A stretch of 64,000 nt of DNA from Polytrichum commune (GCA_950295325.1 OX485804.1:64386533-64450532), one strand, 5' to 3'; shown: positions 1-12,284, numbered from the stretch's first letter. The notes: generated by a model from the letters alone, not told the origin. A program made the numbers and translations.

Positions 1-183
1 GGCTCCACAAAACTTACCATTTATGAATGTACAATTCCCCGGTACCCATGTGCCCGTTTACCAGGGTTTTTTTCCCATGAGTATCTGCATGTTGGTTGCA
101 CAATGTAAAACAAAGAATGCCATTGGGTTGTTTGTTTGTTTGTTGTATTCAAATTTTAGTTTCATAATGTTATATGGTCGTAT

Positions 184-411
184 GCAATGATTAGGGAGAA
201 TCGGCAGTTAGTTACAAATGAATTGGTTGAGTTTGAGAAATAACTGGTTGAACTTCAAGACTGCAGGAGAATTATTGATCATTTTAGAGGAATTTATAGG
301 ATATACCCCAATTTAATAAAGGAAAACCGGAGGGTGTCAACATGTAACCGGTTGGACTTGCAAAACACTAGGATCTCAACCGATTATGCCCAAAAATCTC
401 ACTGATTATTG
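184..411 (+). mobile_element. Family A MITE, short copy
   Basis: The ends GCAATGATTAGGGAGA and, reverse-complemented, CAATAATCAGTGAGA form an imperfect terminal inverted repeat. The interior (AACTGGTTGAACTTCAAGAC, then ATTTTAGAGGAATTTATAGG) matches copies at 14617-15001, 16372-17300, 23571-23802, 51621-52757 and 52772-53000. It has no coding capacity. No clear target duplication is visible, so the ends are approximate. Confidence 0.75.
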
Positions 412-1560
412 GTCATATGGTTGAGTTACATTTTTATAGTCAATGTATGACAAAGGCCTCTATTGTCTTCCCTGCGTGGGAAGAAACTTAGGTAGTGGGA
501 AGAAACCGATGTTGGTATGAACAGTGAGTAGTGTTGCAATGAACAATGTTTCCAGTGAACAGTGTCGGGAATATAACTCCACCCAAATTGTCAAGTGTTG
601 GCATGTGTGTATGAATATCACCACATTGTTCACCAAGCCCACACAATAGAAGACCTTTATTTTACGGTCCAGTGAATGAGTAATGTTATGCTGATGATAG
701 GATGCAATATTCTTTTCCCGTAACATCAAAGTTAGGTCACTAGGGAGGAGCAATCATGGCCGATGTGTTGGCAACAACATCAATTGTGTACGTGACATTT
801 CATTCAAGGATGCCGCTAACCCGCCAAACCACATTCTTTTGTTAACTTTTTTTGTCCTTTGGAGGAAAAGAAATATACTCTATTCTTTTTATCTTTATTG
901 TTTTTGGTGCAATTTGATGTCACCAATTAATAAACAATATCGTTTACTATTGCAACCATACATGAAAGATGTATAGTAAGGCTTGGCTTAGCTCATGCAT
1001 CTATGAACTTAGTGTTATGTACGTTAAATCATTTTTTAGAGGCATTACATATAAGATCGAGCGAGCATGGCTCGAAGAGTGTTATGACGGTCATTTATTA
1101 TAAGGTATTGAGGCCTTAAAGCGTCACTTTTAGAAACTTTTGCTATTACATGCAATCTAGACAGTTTGGAAAAATTTCAGAAAAAACCATAGGTTAGCAA
1201 GTTAATGTACGGTCTTAAAAAAATTCACATGCAACCTACAAATATTCACAAAGTCATCTTAAGGAAAGAACCTTGTACTGTCCACTAGGGGGGTCCTATT
1301 GATGTTGGATTGCTAAGCGAGAATCACCACAAAACCGGCTTTATTGTGAGTGAGGATCTTCTAATAAATGACTTTGTTGTCCCCCTTTTTGTGGATCTCT
1401 TCTTACACCACCTTGTTGAGCGGATTGATCCCCGATTAGCATTCTAATATACCAAAGTTGGTGCTCTTCTAAAAGTGTTCTTGCATCCTTCTTACACCGC
1501 TATTATGAATGACCGACGTGGTGCTATTTTATACGTAATGTTGCATACGATTTAATCGAT
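412..1560. other. Unassigned AT-rich stretch
   Basis: I see no supported gene here. The 97-codon frame on the minus strand at 460-753 has no recognisable motif and no copy elsewhere in the window. Short homopurine and homopyrimidine runs occur, with no clear repeat boundary. Confidence 0.5.
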
Positions 1561-1634
1561 TTTAACAATGACTTACTTTTTGTTTTTGTTTTTTGAGACA
1601 GAAGACCAACACGGCCATTTAACAATGACTTACT
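1561..1634 (-). mobile_element. Ultra-truncated LINE tail with 17-bp target duplications
   Basis: The direct repeat TTTAACAATGACTTACT is perfect at 1561-1577 and 1618-1634. It encloses 40 bp (1578-1617). Read on the minus strand this insert is GGCCGTGTTGGTCTTCTGTC followed by TCA and an A-rich tail with interspersed C. That matches the 3' end of the LINE at 2127-2829 (TTGGCCTTCTATCTC plus A-rich tail). I infer target-primed insertion of only the last few dozen bases of a LINE transcript. Two similar cases lie at 43452-43548 and 61876-61957. Confidence 0.85.
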
Positions 1635-1833
1635 CGATGGCCCCGTTGCACTCGCTTGTCGACGGCTTAAGGATTAAAAAAGGTGTCACCAAAAGGAAGG
1701 TGACACTTTAAGACCTCAGTACCTTGAGCATATTGTTTACTCTATTGATGTACCCTTGACCTCACAAGCTAGGTAACCCCTCTTGCAGTGCGTCCTTCCC
1801 AAAGCAGTGTTGTTATATATCTTTGTCACTACA
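1635..1833. other. No recognisable feature
   Basis: This is the spacer between the LINE tail and the family-B element. No gene or repeat boundary could be supported. Confidence 0.5.
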
Positions 1834-2126
1834 CTAAAATATTGTACTTAGTGTCACCAAGTCTTTTTTTTTTTGCTCAATGTAGTGTCAATGTAATCGC
1901 CCATGTAGTGTCAACAACACTAAATGTAAACCTAACATTATATTGTCATTCCTTGTAAAAGAAATTGGGCATTATAGATTTACAATTTTGCAATCACTAG
2001 CACTTACTATGTGATTTTTCATCCAAATTTTAATAATCAATGATAATATTTCATTACATAATTGTTAAGACGTAGAGTATACCAAGACTTTGTTTCAATA
2101 ATTGGCATCGGATAAACTAACAGTAA

Positions 2127-2515
2127 GGTCAAACACAAGTTCTAGGATTGCATTCAAGCTAGGAGGGCATGGAGATGGCCCACGTTTATCATGCATGAAT
2201 TGTGTGGGATTAGATCCGGCAATTATGACAACTTTAACTGGAAGCAAGCATTGTTTGGAGAAAAGATCCCTAAGAAAATTGTTAAAAAAAATCAAAACTT
2301 GGCACCTCTTACGAGGTATTACAATGTGGACCATTTGGATTGAACGCAATGACAGAGTGTTCAACCATGAACAATGGCACGAGGCTAAGGTCAAACACAT
2401 GATTTGGGATGAACTGATCATCTACGGCAAGGCGGCGTGGGAGTGGGTGATCAAACACATTAAGGTTAGTAGTTTCTCAGCCGCGGCCATGCTCCAAGGT
2501 TTTGACAAAACTTAG
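2127..2515 (+). pseudogene. C-terminal fragment of a plant LINE ORF2 protein
   Basis: The frame open from 2102 to the stop at 2515 carries ITMWTIWIERNDRVFNHEQW. This is the characteristic C-terminal segment of plant L1-type LINE proteins, downstream of the reverse transcriptase and zinc-knuckle-like region. The fragment ends ...AAAMLQGFDKT. The first eight codons belong to the host MITE, so the apparent start is an accident of insertion. Most of the protein (endonuclease, reverse transcriptase) is absent because the element is 5'-truncated. A second copy of the same LINE 3' region, more decayed, lies at 27480-27960. The fragment cannot be functional. Confidence 0.85.
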
Positions 2516-2829
2516 GGTGCTAGGAATGTCTTATGTAGGAGGAACAATTTACATATTTCTTGGAACTAGAAGAGGCAACGTAGTTAGTCTAGTCGGCCCT
2601 TACCAAGCGACTTTGGTGGCCTAGAGGTTGTCCTTAGCAAGTGGGGTGGAGGTGGTCCTTGGCTTGGTGGGTCTGGTGGGTTGTCCGTGGTGGGATCCTG
2701 GGTTTGTTACTTTTACGTGACGGTGTTTCACGTCCGAGGGGCCCCGCGTCTCCTTGATGTGGGTGCGTTTTCTTGGTTCTTAATGCATTTGGCGTTGGCT
2801 TTGTTGGCCTTCTATCTCAAAAAATAAAA
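2127..2829 (+). mobile_element. 5'-truncated LINE, 3' end only, with 15-bp target duplications
   Basis: Flanking direct repeats are ATAAACTAACAGTAA (2112-2126) and ATAAACTAAAAGTAA (2830-2844), with one mismatch. The corresponding site in the family-B copy near 59825 is uninterrupted. The insert ends in TTCTATCTC followed by an A-rich tail. It contains the end of the LINE ORF2-type protein and a G/T-rich 3' untranslated region of about 300 bp. The 5' truncation, A-rich tail and target duplication are the standard marks of target-primed reverse transcription. Confidence 0.9.
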
Positions 2830-3017
2830 ATAAACTAAAAGTAAGTTGAGTTGACAATATTTTGTAAACTTACATAAGAAATGGCACTAGAAAACTTAGC
2901 ACAGTGATATAAACCATCATATGACACTATATACAACATTGAGTGTCGCTTTCTTTACAATACGTTATCTACTATAAGTTTGGATGTCCACAAGACTCTT
3001 TAATTGCATGCATGCGA

Positions 3018-3165
3018 GAGGTACGTAGTGTCTACGTGGTGGCTAAGGCATCCAAGTGGGACCCACAAGGTCCATGGTTTGAATCTCATGGGGCCCACTT
3101 AGGATGTGGAGAAATATGTCCTTGTAGGCGTTTAGAAGTTATAGGCGGTATTCCTTTTTAATATA
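3018..3165 (+). mobile_element. SINE-like, tRNA-derived unit
   Basis: The string TGGTGGCTAAGGCATCCAAG resembles a pol III A box. About 35 bases later, GGTTTGAATCTC resembles a B box. The block CCACAAGGTCC just before the B box recurs at 9484-9600 with ATGTTCAAACCT in the B-box position. No target duplication was identified. This could instead be a decayed tRNA-like segment. Confidence 0.4.
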
Positions 3166-3177
3166 CTAGAGACCCTT

Positions 3178-3580
3178 CATAACATTATTTAGATCCATAA
3201 TAGTGTTATGTGGGACTGACAATATTCTGTGAAATGTATTCCCCACATTCCGTCGGCCGGGGATTCGTGGCACTCAAGTAAAATCATCCGTGCGGATGAA
3301 AAAAACACAAGAATCATCTAAATGGCTATTTTGGGCAATTTGATTCCGGAAATAAAGTCAAAGGCCCCGAATTAGTCTAGTGACGTCACATTCGAATGAA
3401 TCGGCCCTCAACCCCATAAGGGGGCTTTTTTTATTGGAGCCACTTCATCCACGATATCTTGGATGGATGATTTTACTTGAGTGCCACGAATCCCCAGCCC
3501 ATTCCGTCTGAATGTGTGGAGTATTCCACATAATATTGTTAGTCCCACATAACATTATTATGGATCTGAATAATCTTATG
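3178..3580. mobile_element. Long palindromic (foldback) element, composite
   Basis: The left arm (CATAACATTATTTAGATCCA...) and the reverse complement of the right arm (CATAAGATTATTCAGATCCA...) match for roughly 130 bases. The arms include GTTATGTGGGACT and GGGGATTCGTGGCACTCAAG. The centre carries a GGCCCTCAACCCCATAAGG block and a GAGCCACTTCATCCACGAT block, also found at 6885-7005 and 53600-53790 (family E). A family-E unit therefore probably sits within or formed the inner part of the palindrome. No coding capacity. Confidence 0.75.
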
Positions 3581-6500
3581 TTCGTTCACAATGGATGAGC
3601 ACATTAAATGCCACGAAGCCCATGCTAGTCGTAAGGTGTGGTGAGGTGGACCACCCCGGGTATTTGGGTGGTCAACAACCCCGACCCTCCACCTCGCCAT
3701 CTCCTAATAACTCATTAAAAATATTACATCTTGGTACAAGTCGTCTTTACACTATGTCCCATAAGCGGGGCTTATAAAACCGATTTAGAATTTCTTGTGG
3801 CAATGATTGAGACCACCCACTATGACCTTGAGAAATCTTAATTCATTTGGTCTCACAGCCCATGGCCACGGTATGTGTTAAACAGTCATCATCCATGACC
3901 ACGTGAATGCCACATAGCAGTGTCCGGGGAGATGTTGGCCAAAATTAATCAAAATCCAAGTGATTCCAAGTCCAACGGGTTGCGTGTAGATTTCCTTTTG
4001 AATTTTTGATGTAACATATATAAATTTAGAATACGTTTGATCGATTCTTCTAAAAAGATTCGACAATTTGCCTAAAGCCTCGAAATTGAACTTGGAATTG
4101 GTCATTTTTCAAACCCAACCGGCCCGTCTGTAACTAGTGGTTGGCTTTCCGGGCTTTTTGAAGTGGATTTAAGGAATATGACCAAGTTGGGTTAGAACTC
4201 AAAAACATGGTTGTTGGTCCCCCCCCCCCCCCCCCATGTATAGATATGTCATGTTTCAATTTTTGGGGCAAACACCAACATAGGTTATGTGTTGAAGGAA
4301 GCCGTGTTATAGGTATACGTATAGTAAAGAATATGACATAGTGGTTGTAGTATACTTATATGTAGTCTAATGGTACCATCACATTCTCTATGGGGAACTC
4401 ACTCGCTCGAGTTCATCAACCGCCTTGACTTGAATAGGCTTTGACTCTCGGGGCCGGAGAGTATATTCATGTGAAAGCATCTCGTGTATCTTACACTCGG
4501 TTGTGTGTGTGTGGGGTTTGCTTTATTTGGGGATGCATTCCACCTACACACATGGCGTGAGCTTTCCCTTGAGATGGTGTAGTACCATATGTGAAGAAGC
4601 AAGAGACCAAATTTCACTCGCGTTTCAAGGGGAGGAAAAGATATCACCACACAACTTTGTGGTCCCACCGTTCTTGACTTACTTAAGTGGCATGAATCCT
4701 TGGCCCCGAAGGTTGGAGGATTTTCTTTCTTTCCTTTTTTTTTAAAACATATTTGAAAGAATTCATTGCAGAGAAATATAAAACATTCAGCAAGTCAACC
4801 CTCATTCATGGAGATCGGACGAAGACCTAATAGAACAAATCCACACTAACACTCTTTGACTTCCAAGTCATAATCTTGCCATGACAAACACATAGAATTT
4901 GCTTAACATCCCATGAGTTATCAAACTCGTCAAGGAAATCATGTTTCGCAACCTCCCTTGCAAACTTATGAGGCTCGAGAAGGTTGGAGTTCGAAGGGAT
5001 TCGTAACATGGATAAATATTCCGAGAATTATACAATAACATAAACACTTGGAGGGGGGGGGATCATGTATTGGAAGATGGGTTTAAGAAAAACACAACTT
5101 TACAAACACAAACTCTAGACTGCAGCTTGGGAAGCCACATGGGTAACCAATGCCTAAATCACTCAATCTTTCATGTTCAATTGTGCATAATAGGTAATAT
5201 GGATACCACTGGAAAACTGTACCTTGGCCAAATGCTTTAGAAATCTAATTGGTATCTATGCCATGCAAAATGCAAGGGACACATAGCCTTACATCTAGTC
5301 TATGTGTAACAACTAGTATCTTAAGGGGCTAAAGGATATCAAGGCATAACCTAGTAGTGCACGAGATTGTAGCCCTCATTGTAGCCCAAAGGACAGGGCC
5401 TCTTTCATGTTGGTTGTAAAGACCAATGTTTGACGATCTTTAAAATTTTGTTATGCAAACTTTGTGAATGTGGTTATAGTTGCAATGTTTATTCTAATTA
5501 ATCAATAGGAATTTTTTGGAGCACCTTTGAAGCAAAGCCACGAAGAGAGCCAAAGGTTAGAGCTCATAAAAGGATACTAGAGTTGATTCCTTTTATAGGG
5601 AACTTGAAACTCACTTCTCTAAAGGTTGTATATTTGGAGGGGTGGGAGGTTTTAGAGGGGAGAGAGCACTTCTAAGTTTCATGATGATGAGAATGCGTGA
5701 AATTTCCTTTTGACAAACTTCAACATTAAATCGGTGATATGAGTCCAGGGGTGTCCATATTGAGAATATATGGTCATATTCAAGGACATCTTCCCATGAA
5801 TACCACCCACCTCCTCCCTTCATGTCAAGCCTTCTCCATGCAAAAATTTGACACATGTTGAAAATAATCACATTCAACTTAAACCTTGCATTTTAGTTCA
5901 ATTTCATGTTAGTTGAGAAATAAAAAAACTTACTTTGAAGGATCATAACATTATTCAACTATTATAGGTTGTTCCATTCCTTTATTATGAGAAAGAGGAC
6001 TCCCAAGAGAATGCGAGTAATGTTAAGGAAGTCGAATCTACAAAGACAATTTGTTTGTTTCAAGCCATCCACTAGGCTAAGGTTTATGGGATTTACATGG
6101 ACATCGATCTTAGATTCAACAGGATCCAAACACAACCTACAAAATGGACTCCACAACTAAGGAGAGGAAAAGGAGAATGGATGATGAGCATCCATCTACT
6201 CGAGTCATTTTATGAGATATAATCGATTTTCTCATAAATAGAAACCACAAAATCTTATGGATGAAATGCTCTCTAAGTGGATGAAAAACACATACAATAC
6301 GTTGGAAGTGCTCTCCACTTGGATAAGTGATTGTTCAATGACACATTGTCCATGTTGTTTCTTCAAAAACCTAGGTCCATCTAAGCCCTCCTCTTTCTCA
6401 CCCGTTCTTAAGAAATTTTGAAAGGTTCGTCCTCCACACACGGCAATTTCCTCAAGCCTCCGTAAACCTCTAAGAAGGTTAAAAAAACCTTGCCGTAAAT

Positions 6501-6884
6501 AGTGAATTTGTACCACCTTGTGATTTGAACCCGAAAGTTGTTGAACACACGGCCATGCCTTTCAATCCCAAGGGTCCAAAAGGACGAGTCATTTGGGTTC
6601 TTGGAGTCTGGGTTAAGTTATGGTAACTGTTGTCAAGAAATGGGTACATGCCTGCCTCTGACACTACTACACATGGTTTCTGATCAAATAGCCCATTAAA
6701 GAGCAACTTAAGGACCATTTTTTTTTTACTACTAGGCTCACGGTGGGCCTCTTGGCTTCATGGTATAAGTACACTTCCAAACGGCTAGGGATTTATGGTG
6801 TCTACGTAACCTCATCCATTGCGAAGGTGAAGAATGGAGTGAATTATACTATAGTATGTGAATGGTTGTTTTTAGATGATACGA
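3581..6884. other. Unassigned intergenic DNA
   Basis: About 3.3 kb with only short scattered frames, none with a recognisable motif or a conserved relative in the window. Contains a 17-base C run at 4219-4235 and a G run near 5051. I cannot support a gene here. Confidence 0.5.
4219..4235. repeat. Poly(C) run, 17 bases
   Basis: An uninterrupted C homopolymer. It is one of at least a dozen C or G runs of 9 bases or more in this window. Confidence 0.95.
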
Positions 6885-7005
6885 CTCCGTAAGCAGAGGT
6901 CCCGAATCGGTCTAAAGAGGTTATGGCCCTGAACCGTGTACGGGACTTGTTTTGGTAGAGCCCCTTCATTCACGATGGATGAGTTTATACAGATGTCATG
7001 AATCC
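6885..7005. repeat. Family E repeat, partial copy
   Basis: Shares CCCGAATCGGTCTAAAG, GGCCCTGAACC and GAGCCCCTTCATTCACGATG with the core of the palindrome at 3178-3580 and with 53600-53790. Ends are uncertain. Confidence 0.5.
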
Positions 7006-7799
7006 CTAGTTGTTCGAAACGGTTCAAACGAGCATGAAGAAATATCAGGGCGTGTACATGCGTTGGTCTTGCATTGCCTTTTTTTTTGGTATACATCATT
7101 CAGGTTTCTCTAATGAGGATTCCACATTTTTGATACTAGTAGGGTGATGGTGTTTTTGTTTTCGGTACCCTTCTGATAGATACACCATGCAAAAACCTTC
7201 GTACTTAGGCAATATCATCCTCATGTTAATGATTTGGAACAGTCTTGGCCCAAATAACAACTTGAGTCTGCAAAGATTTTGTCACTTTGACATACCCACC
7301 AAATATCAATATTTCACTAGTAATCAATTTTTATGCCCATGGGTAGATTCTTTGGTACTACTATTGATGTTGATTATTGGTACTAATGCAGTCACCTATA
7401 TACCATACCAACACTTGTTGGTACCAACTAGCAACAACCTTTTGAGAAATGACCATGTGAAAGATGAAAACACCGTATCATATGGGCAAGAGGGAGCTAA
7501 CCAAGAATCTACGACTTGAGGTGAAGTTTCATGACACCTATCATGGGGGAGGGTGGAGACAAGGAGACATTTTATAACCCAAGTTATTTATTTATTTATT
7601 TTATATATAAATTTATTTAGTATTATTATTATACTTTAATAGCCGAAAGCCTTTTAAATTGTGGTCAAGAATCTCAATTCAAATTGATGTAACCCAATTG
7701 GAATGAATTGGTGACAAACTTGGAAGGGCTAGATTCTTGCCGCACCCAACATGGTACACCAAATAGTGTGTTTATTGTCATACAATTTCTATGTCAATG
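7006..7799. other. Unassigned; one unexplained 110-codon frame
   Basis: A plus-strand frame at 7187-7519 is open for 110 codons but shows no motif I recognise. The sequence just after it (CATGGGGGAGGGTGGAGAC, then a TTTATTTATTTA-rich stretch) has the flavour of a retrotransposon end. I found no primer-binding site, polypurine tract or long direct repeat to support that. Confidence 0.3.
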
Positions 7800-8126
7800 T
7801 GGTAACTTTTCAAATATTGTCATGGATGATCGAAATCCGGATTGATTCCATGCCATAATTTGAAACAAAGTTGGGTATGTTTTGCATCCTAATATTTCTA
7901 TGTTGAAATATTGTCATGGATGGTTGAACTTTGGATGAAATGCCACTTACAAAGTGACAGAAATTGCAACATGGTATATCTATAATGGCCAAACTTTTGT
8001 ACGGGGAATGACGACTAACGGCAGGTTTACGTTAGTGTTGGTGACACTACACGAGTGGTTTACAATTAGTAGTGAGCAAGACAAGTAGAATTGGTGACAC
8101 CAAACTCAACATTTAGTGTAGATGTC
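7800..8126 (-). mobile_element. Family B MITE, reverse orientation
   Basis: Contains ATTGTCATGGATG, GCCACTTACAAAGTGA, AGTGTTGGTGACACTACAC, AGTGAGCAAGACAAGTAGAA and TTGGTGACACCAAACTCAAC. These are the reverse complement of blocks in the family-B copies at 1834 and 59552. The outer end near 8126 carries ATTTAGTGTAG. Non-coding. Confidence 0.7.
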
Positions 8127-9483
8127 ATAAATTGTAATTTATATGACTCCATGCAAAACATGTGGTGGGACATGAAACAAATTGGTGCACACTACACTAA
8201 GAAGGATATTTAGTGTTTGAATATATTTGATGTTGTTACCATCCTATCCTGCCCAACATTGATTTTCAATTCCTTGATAATTAGTGTTAGACATAAATGT
8301 GCCGCTACCTTCCCTACTGTCACTTCCCTCCCTTTTATCATTGTTATTTAATGTTTCATATCCTCACTAACACTAAATTTGAACATGTAACTTCCACATA
8401 TTGCGATAGTTGATATTTAGTGTTTGAATCTACATTTAATGTTACTTACTTTCATAGGGTTATTGACATTTAGTGTATGTGTTTGTATTTAGTGTATCGA
8501 ACACTAAACATCCATCCAATGAAGCCATTGTAGATCGTTAAAACCAAATAATTGTTTTTCAAAGTTGATTTGACATCATGATCAACACCAATGATCCGAT
8601 TTCGTTCTCATTCTAGAGGTTGAGATGTGGTTATTGCTTATGAGAGCACCTCTCACCGGTTCGTGTTAAACACATGTCGCTTTTAGGTTTACCATAAATA
8701 CATGTAAAATATGCTTCACTACAAACAAGTTGGGTTTGCCAACTTCAAATAAGAAATGTATTTTCTCTTTGATGACGGGCTACAACAAATGGCCTCGCTT
8801 CCTTTGTCAACATTGCATGCTATAAAAATCATTAAAACCAAAATGAGATCCAAGAGTCTATAAATTTTTTGAGGTTTTCTTTAGTCTACTTTTTTAAGTT
8901 GATGGGAGAGGGTATTCATAGGTTTGGTTTAGCATGATGACAGTGCGACAATTTTGAAAAGAAAATAGTACAATGGGGATTTGGAAACTTTGTACATAGT
9001 CTCTAAACTAAGTGGAGTTTGACATTTTAGTGTGTGGCACACAAAAGGAGGTTGGCACTTCTTGGATCAACAAACAACATATATAACTTGCATGTTTTTC
9101 GTCCAAAGCAAAGAGCGAGCGCTTCATTGGAAGGGGCGTTTGATCATGTCGCCACACCTCTCTCTAATTTATTGTCGCCTACCATCAAAATGTATGTACT
9201 CAACGGATTCCCATTTGAACACACATTTCCAAAATGTGGTAGGTGGGTGCGGTCCTCCTTTGGGAACCGGTTTCACAACAACCAAGTGGAATAATGTTCA
9301 GGCTTTTGGGCTTTCGTTGGTGACTAGGTTGAGAAGTATTTCAATTTTCCACGTTTTGATGATTCTCATGTCTCCACATGTCACACACCTAATGTTACAA
9401 GGACGACCCACACGGCACTCACATCATAATATCCACAATGCTTGACCATGCCCAACAACACATACGTTTTATTGACTCCAAGG
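8127..9483. other. Unassigned, enriched in TTTAGTG words
   Basis: Between 8190 and 8510 the word TTTAGTG or its complement CACTAAA recurs several times, suggesting decayed MITE ends. Two overlapping frames at 9032-9445 have no recognisable domain and no support beyond length. Confidence 0.35.
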
Positions 9484-9600
9484 ATGATGGTATGTGGGTA
9501 CGGCTCGAGTTTTGGTGCCACAAGGTCCTATGTTCAAACCTGCTTGTGAACCAATGAAGGTTTAACGTGTCCACTTCTTTAAGCATGCTTCATAGGTGAT
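9484..9600 (+). mobile_element. SINE-like unit, second copy
   Basis: GGTACGGCTCGAGTTTTGG, then CCACAAGGTCC, then ATGTTCAAACCT (B-box-like). The order and spacing match those at 3018-3165. Weakly supported because the A box is divergent. Confidence 0.3.
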
Positions 9601-9818
9601 ATTTTCAGCGCCAAAATTTGCTTGTTGGGTCAATGTGTCGTATATCCAACATAATATAAAATAAGATTAAGACAATTCATAGGTAGGATGTATCCATGAT
9701 ATGTGTGTAATATTTATAATAAGCATTGTAGTAAATTAGTCATCGATGCATGACGATCCTAAATTTCTAAATTGAAATGTGCAATCTTGGAGCATCATCG
9801 ATGCAGACACTACATCTT

Positions 9819-9833
9819 CCCCCCCCCCCCCCC
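9819..9833. repeat. Poly(C) run, 15 bases
   Basis: An uninterrupted C homopolymer in otherwise AT-rich, C-biased sequence. Confidence 0.95.
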
Positions 9834-12254
9834 TAAAGAACATCACTACAATAACCTGATACACATAAGAACCCCCTACTTACAACTACTAACTCCAAAA
9901 CAACTATATTCACCCGACTACACACATTGCCCACCTAACTTACATCAACCACTTAAAACAACATTATTAAGCTCAAGAAATCCCATTGATGAATATCTTA
10001 AATGGGTTAAGTCGGTGCCCAACAAACCACAACTAAGGTAGACATTGTCATCCACCTACACGTGCATGCAACAAATAGCCAAGGCAACCACCATCGGTTC
10101 CAATACTAAACTACCATTGACTCCGTATCCACCGCCAATTTCAAGCTCCATATGATATATTTTTTCAATAATCACCGCTTTATTCACGGAGAACACATGA
10201 CAAACAAAAAAAAAAACATGTGGTTGTATCATATGGAAATTCCCTACCATATGCAATGGAAACTTGTTGAGATAAGTATAGACATCTCAATTGGGCGTGG
10301 ATTGGGTAGATTTAGTTGCCTATCACATCAACCCACTAATGTACCATTAAACACAAAGTCCAACTCAAAATTATAATGACAACACCATTTCCATCATCTC
10401 GAATTGCATCACCAATATCTACATTATGGGCTAACACAACCACCAATGATGACTATAGCCTCCACCAGCCATCGTGAAATATCCTTGCTATTATCACGTT
10501 GCAAGCTATTATCACACCACAAGCTAATATCACGTCACAACCAAATGAATTTTTTTTTTACCATATTTTCTCATTATTTTCCTCACACACCTTTTCTTAA
10601 GAGAGTATGGTGAAGTAGTTGAACGAAGGATTACAAATTGTCAACCCTCCGTTTTGATCACCAAGAAAAGAATTTATGTGAATTTGGGGGACATGTGGAA
10701 AGTTTGTGGCCCAACTGCTCTTATTGCTCCACACAATTTTCTTTACTATACATAATATCATGTGTAAAAAGAAGAATGTGCATGTGTTGATATCAATATA
10801 TCAACCATGCAAAGGCTATTATAAAATTGAATGCTATCAAAGAGTAGGTTATAGTATTGAAAGAGCATTGACTAGGATACAAGAACCCCTATTTTTCTTA
10901 CAATGAAATAGGTGACCACTTCATTATTTAGTTATGTCTTGATTTACTTTTATTAATATGGAGGAAGATGTGATGAAATTTGGTAGTGATCAATTTGCCT
11001 TTGTTTTGTGGCAATAATGTTGGTGGCATTAGTATAAAACATGGTCCTAAACATCGTGCTTGTATCGTTGACATGACCAATGTAGACCCAATTTATGAAG
11101 GGTTTACACAAGTACTAGATTTGAGTGTAGAAGTTGTTGTGGTTTTTCATGACTACAATTTTCATACGTTACCAACATGATTGTCTCATTTTGAATGAAG
11201 TTCAAAGTCATTATTTGGCTTCGATGTGAGTCATCACTCATGTTGTATGGATTGCATTGCTAATAATAATCAAAAGGACTTGGTATGAAATCCAAACAAT
11301 TTTTATTTGCCACTAGCCAATTATGTTTTGAAATAATACATGTGCCAAACCTACTAGCATATTTAGTAACAATCCACTTGTTTTGTTTTCTTGCGATTTT
11401 GAGATGGTACAAACTCTTATATGAATTTAACTACACATTAACCATAATCCACCACTTAAGGTTATCAGAACCTAAAACACAAGGGTTGCATGAGTTAAAT
11501 TACTTGCACCACCATCCAAATGGAGTGCCATAGCCAACTCTCCACACAAGTTCCTTTGATAATGTATGTTCAACAACATATGAAGACTTTTGACATTCTT
11601 ATAGCTTCTTTCGATCATCACAAGATAAGATTGGTTTGATTGGAATTTATTGAAATGCACATTTATAAAAATGCACGGGTTGAAGCATTTAGGATATAAA
11701 TGTTGCACTCCTTCGTTTTGGGAAAGCAAGAATTCATCCCATTCCAAGTTTTTGAGATTTGCACAATACAAGTCAATGTGTTCCAAGTTGGCTTTGAGTT
11801 TGTTATAACAGTCAAAGTTTGGATTGGATTGACAACAATGTCATCATTCCTATTTGAGATACTTTTTGAGTGTGATTGGACTCACTCGTTGCTCATCTAC
11901 TATGACATTGTTGTGGAAGGGATCATTTACATTGTGACATAGAGCATTGTTGATTCATCTACACTTATATGTGGAATTAGATTGCCCCCATGCTAATTTA
12001 TCAACATTCCACATTATATTGAGTATTTATTACCACAATAACATATACATGATTAATTTTGGTTTCTATATGGATGAGTAAATAAAGACATAGATTTTAT
12101 AAATTAATGTTGAACCAAGGTGATTTGCATGGGTAAAAAGGCAACCCATTCGCAAAGGCAACTTAATTGCACACATCAGTGCAAATTATTCTATTAAATC
12201 CACTTGCCTAAAGAGCCACTTATTGTGTACTTTAACATATTGAATTTCTTGGTC
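9834..12254. other. Unassigned AT-rich DNA
   Basis: About 2.4 kb of short frames. A segment at 11285-11533 reading ILRWYKLLYEFNYTLTII faintly resembles the Ty3/Gypsy RNase H end. It lacks catalytic motifs and neighbouring polyprotein domains, so I do not call an element. Confidence 0.4.
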
Positions 12255-12284
12255 TGAGATGACGTTAAACTACCGAATGATAGT

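Larger units (their letters stand above)
1834..2948 (+). mobile_element. Family B MITE, split by a LINE
   Basis: The left part (1834-2126) and right part (2830-2948) align in order with the uninterrupted copy at 59552-59936. Shared blocks are the terminal TATTGTACTTAGTGTCACC, the CATCCAAATTTTAATAATCA block, and the right end ATGACACTATATACAACATT. The ends are inverted relative to each other, with consensus ATTGTATTTAGTGTCA. The element is non-coding and about 400 bp without the insertion. The LINE at 2127-2829 sits inside it. Confidence 0.8.

Noticed and set aside
3032-3090. tRNA gene
   Set aside because: A- and B-box-like strings are present but no cloverleaf can be formed. A SINE remnant fits better.
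7187-7519. 110-codon open frame as a gene
   Set aside because: No recognisable motif, no splice or regulatory context, and no second copy to compare.
9032-9445. Two overlapping 86-137-codon frames as a gene
   Set aside because: They occupy different frames over the same DNA and neither shows a domain.
11285-11533. Ty3/Gypsy RNase H fragment
   Set aside because: Only RWYKLLYEFNYTLTII resembles the family. No catalytic residues, no integrase or RT neighbours, and no LTRs.
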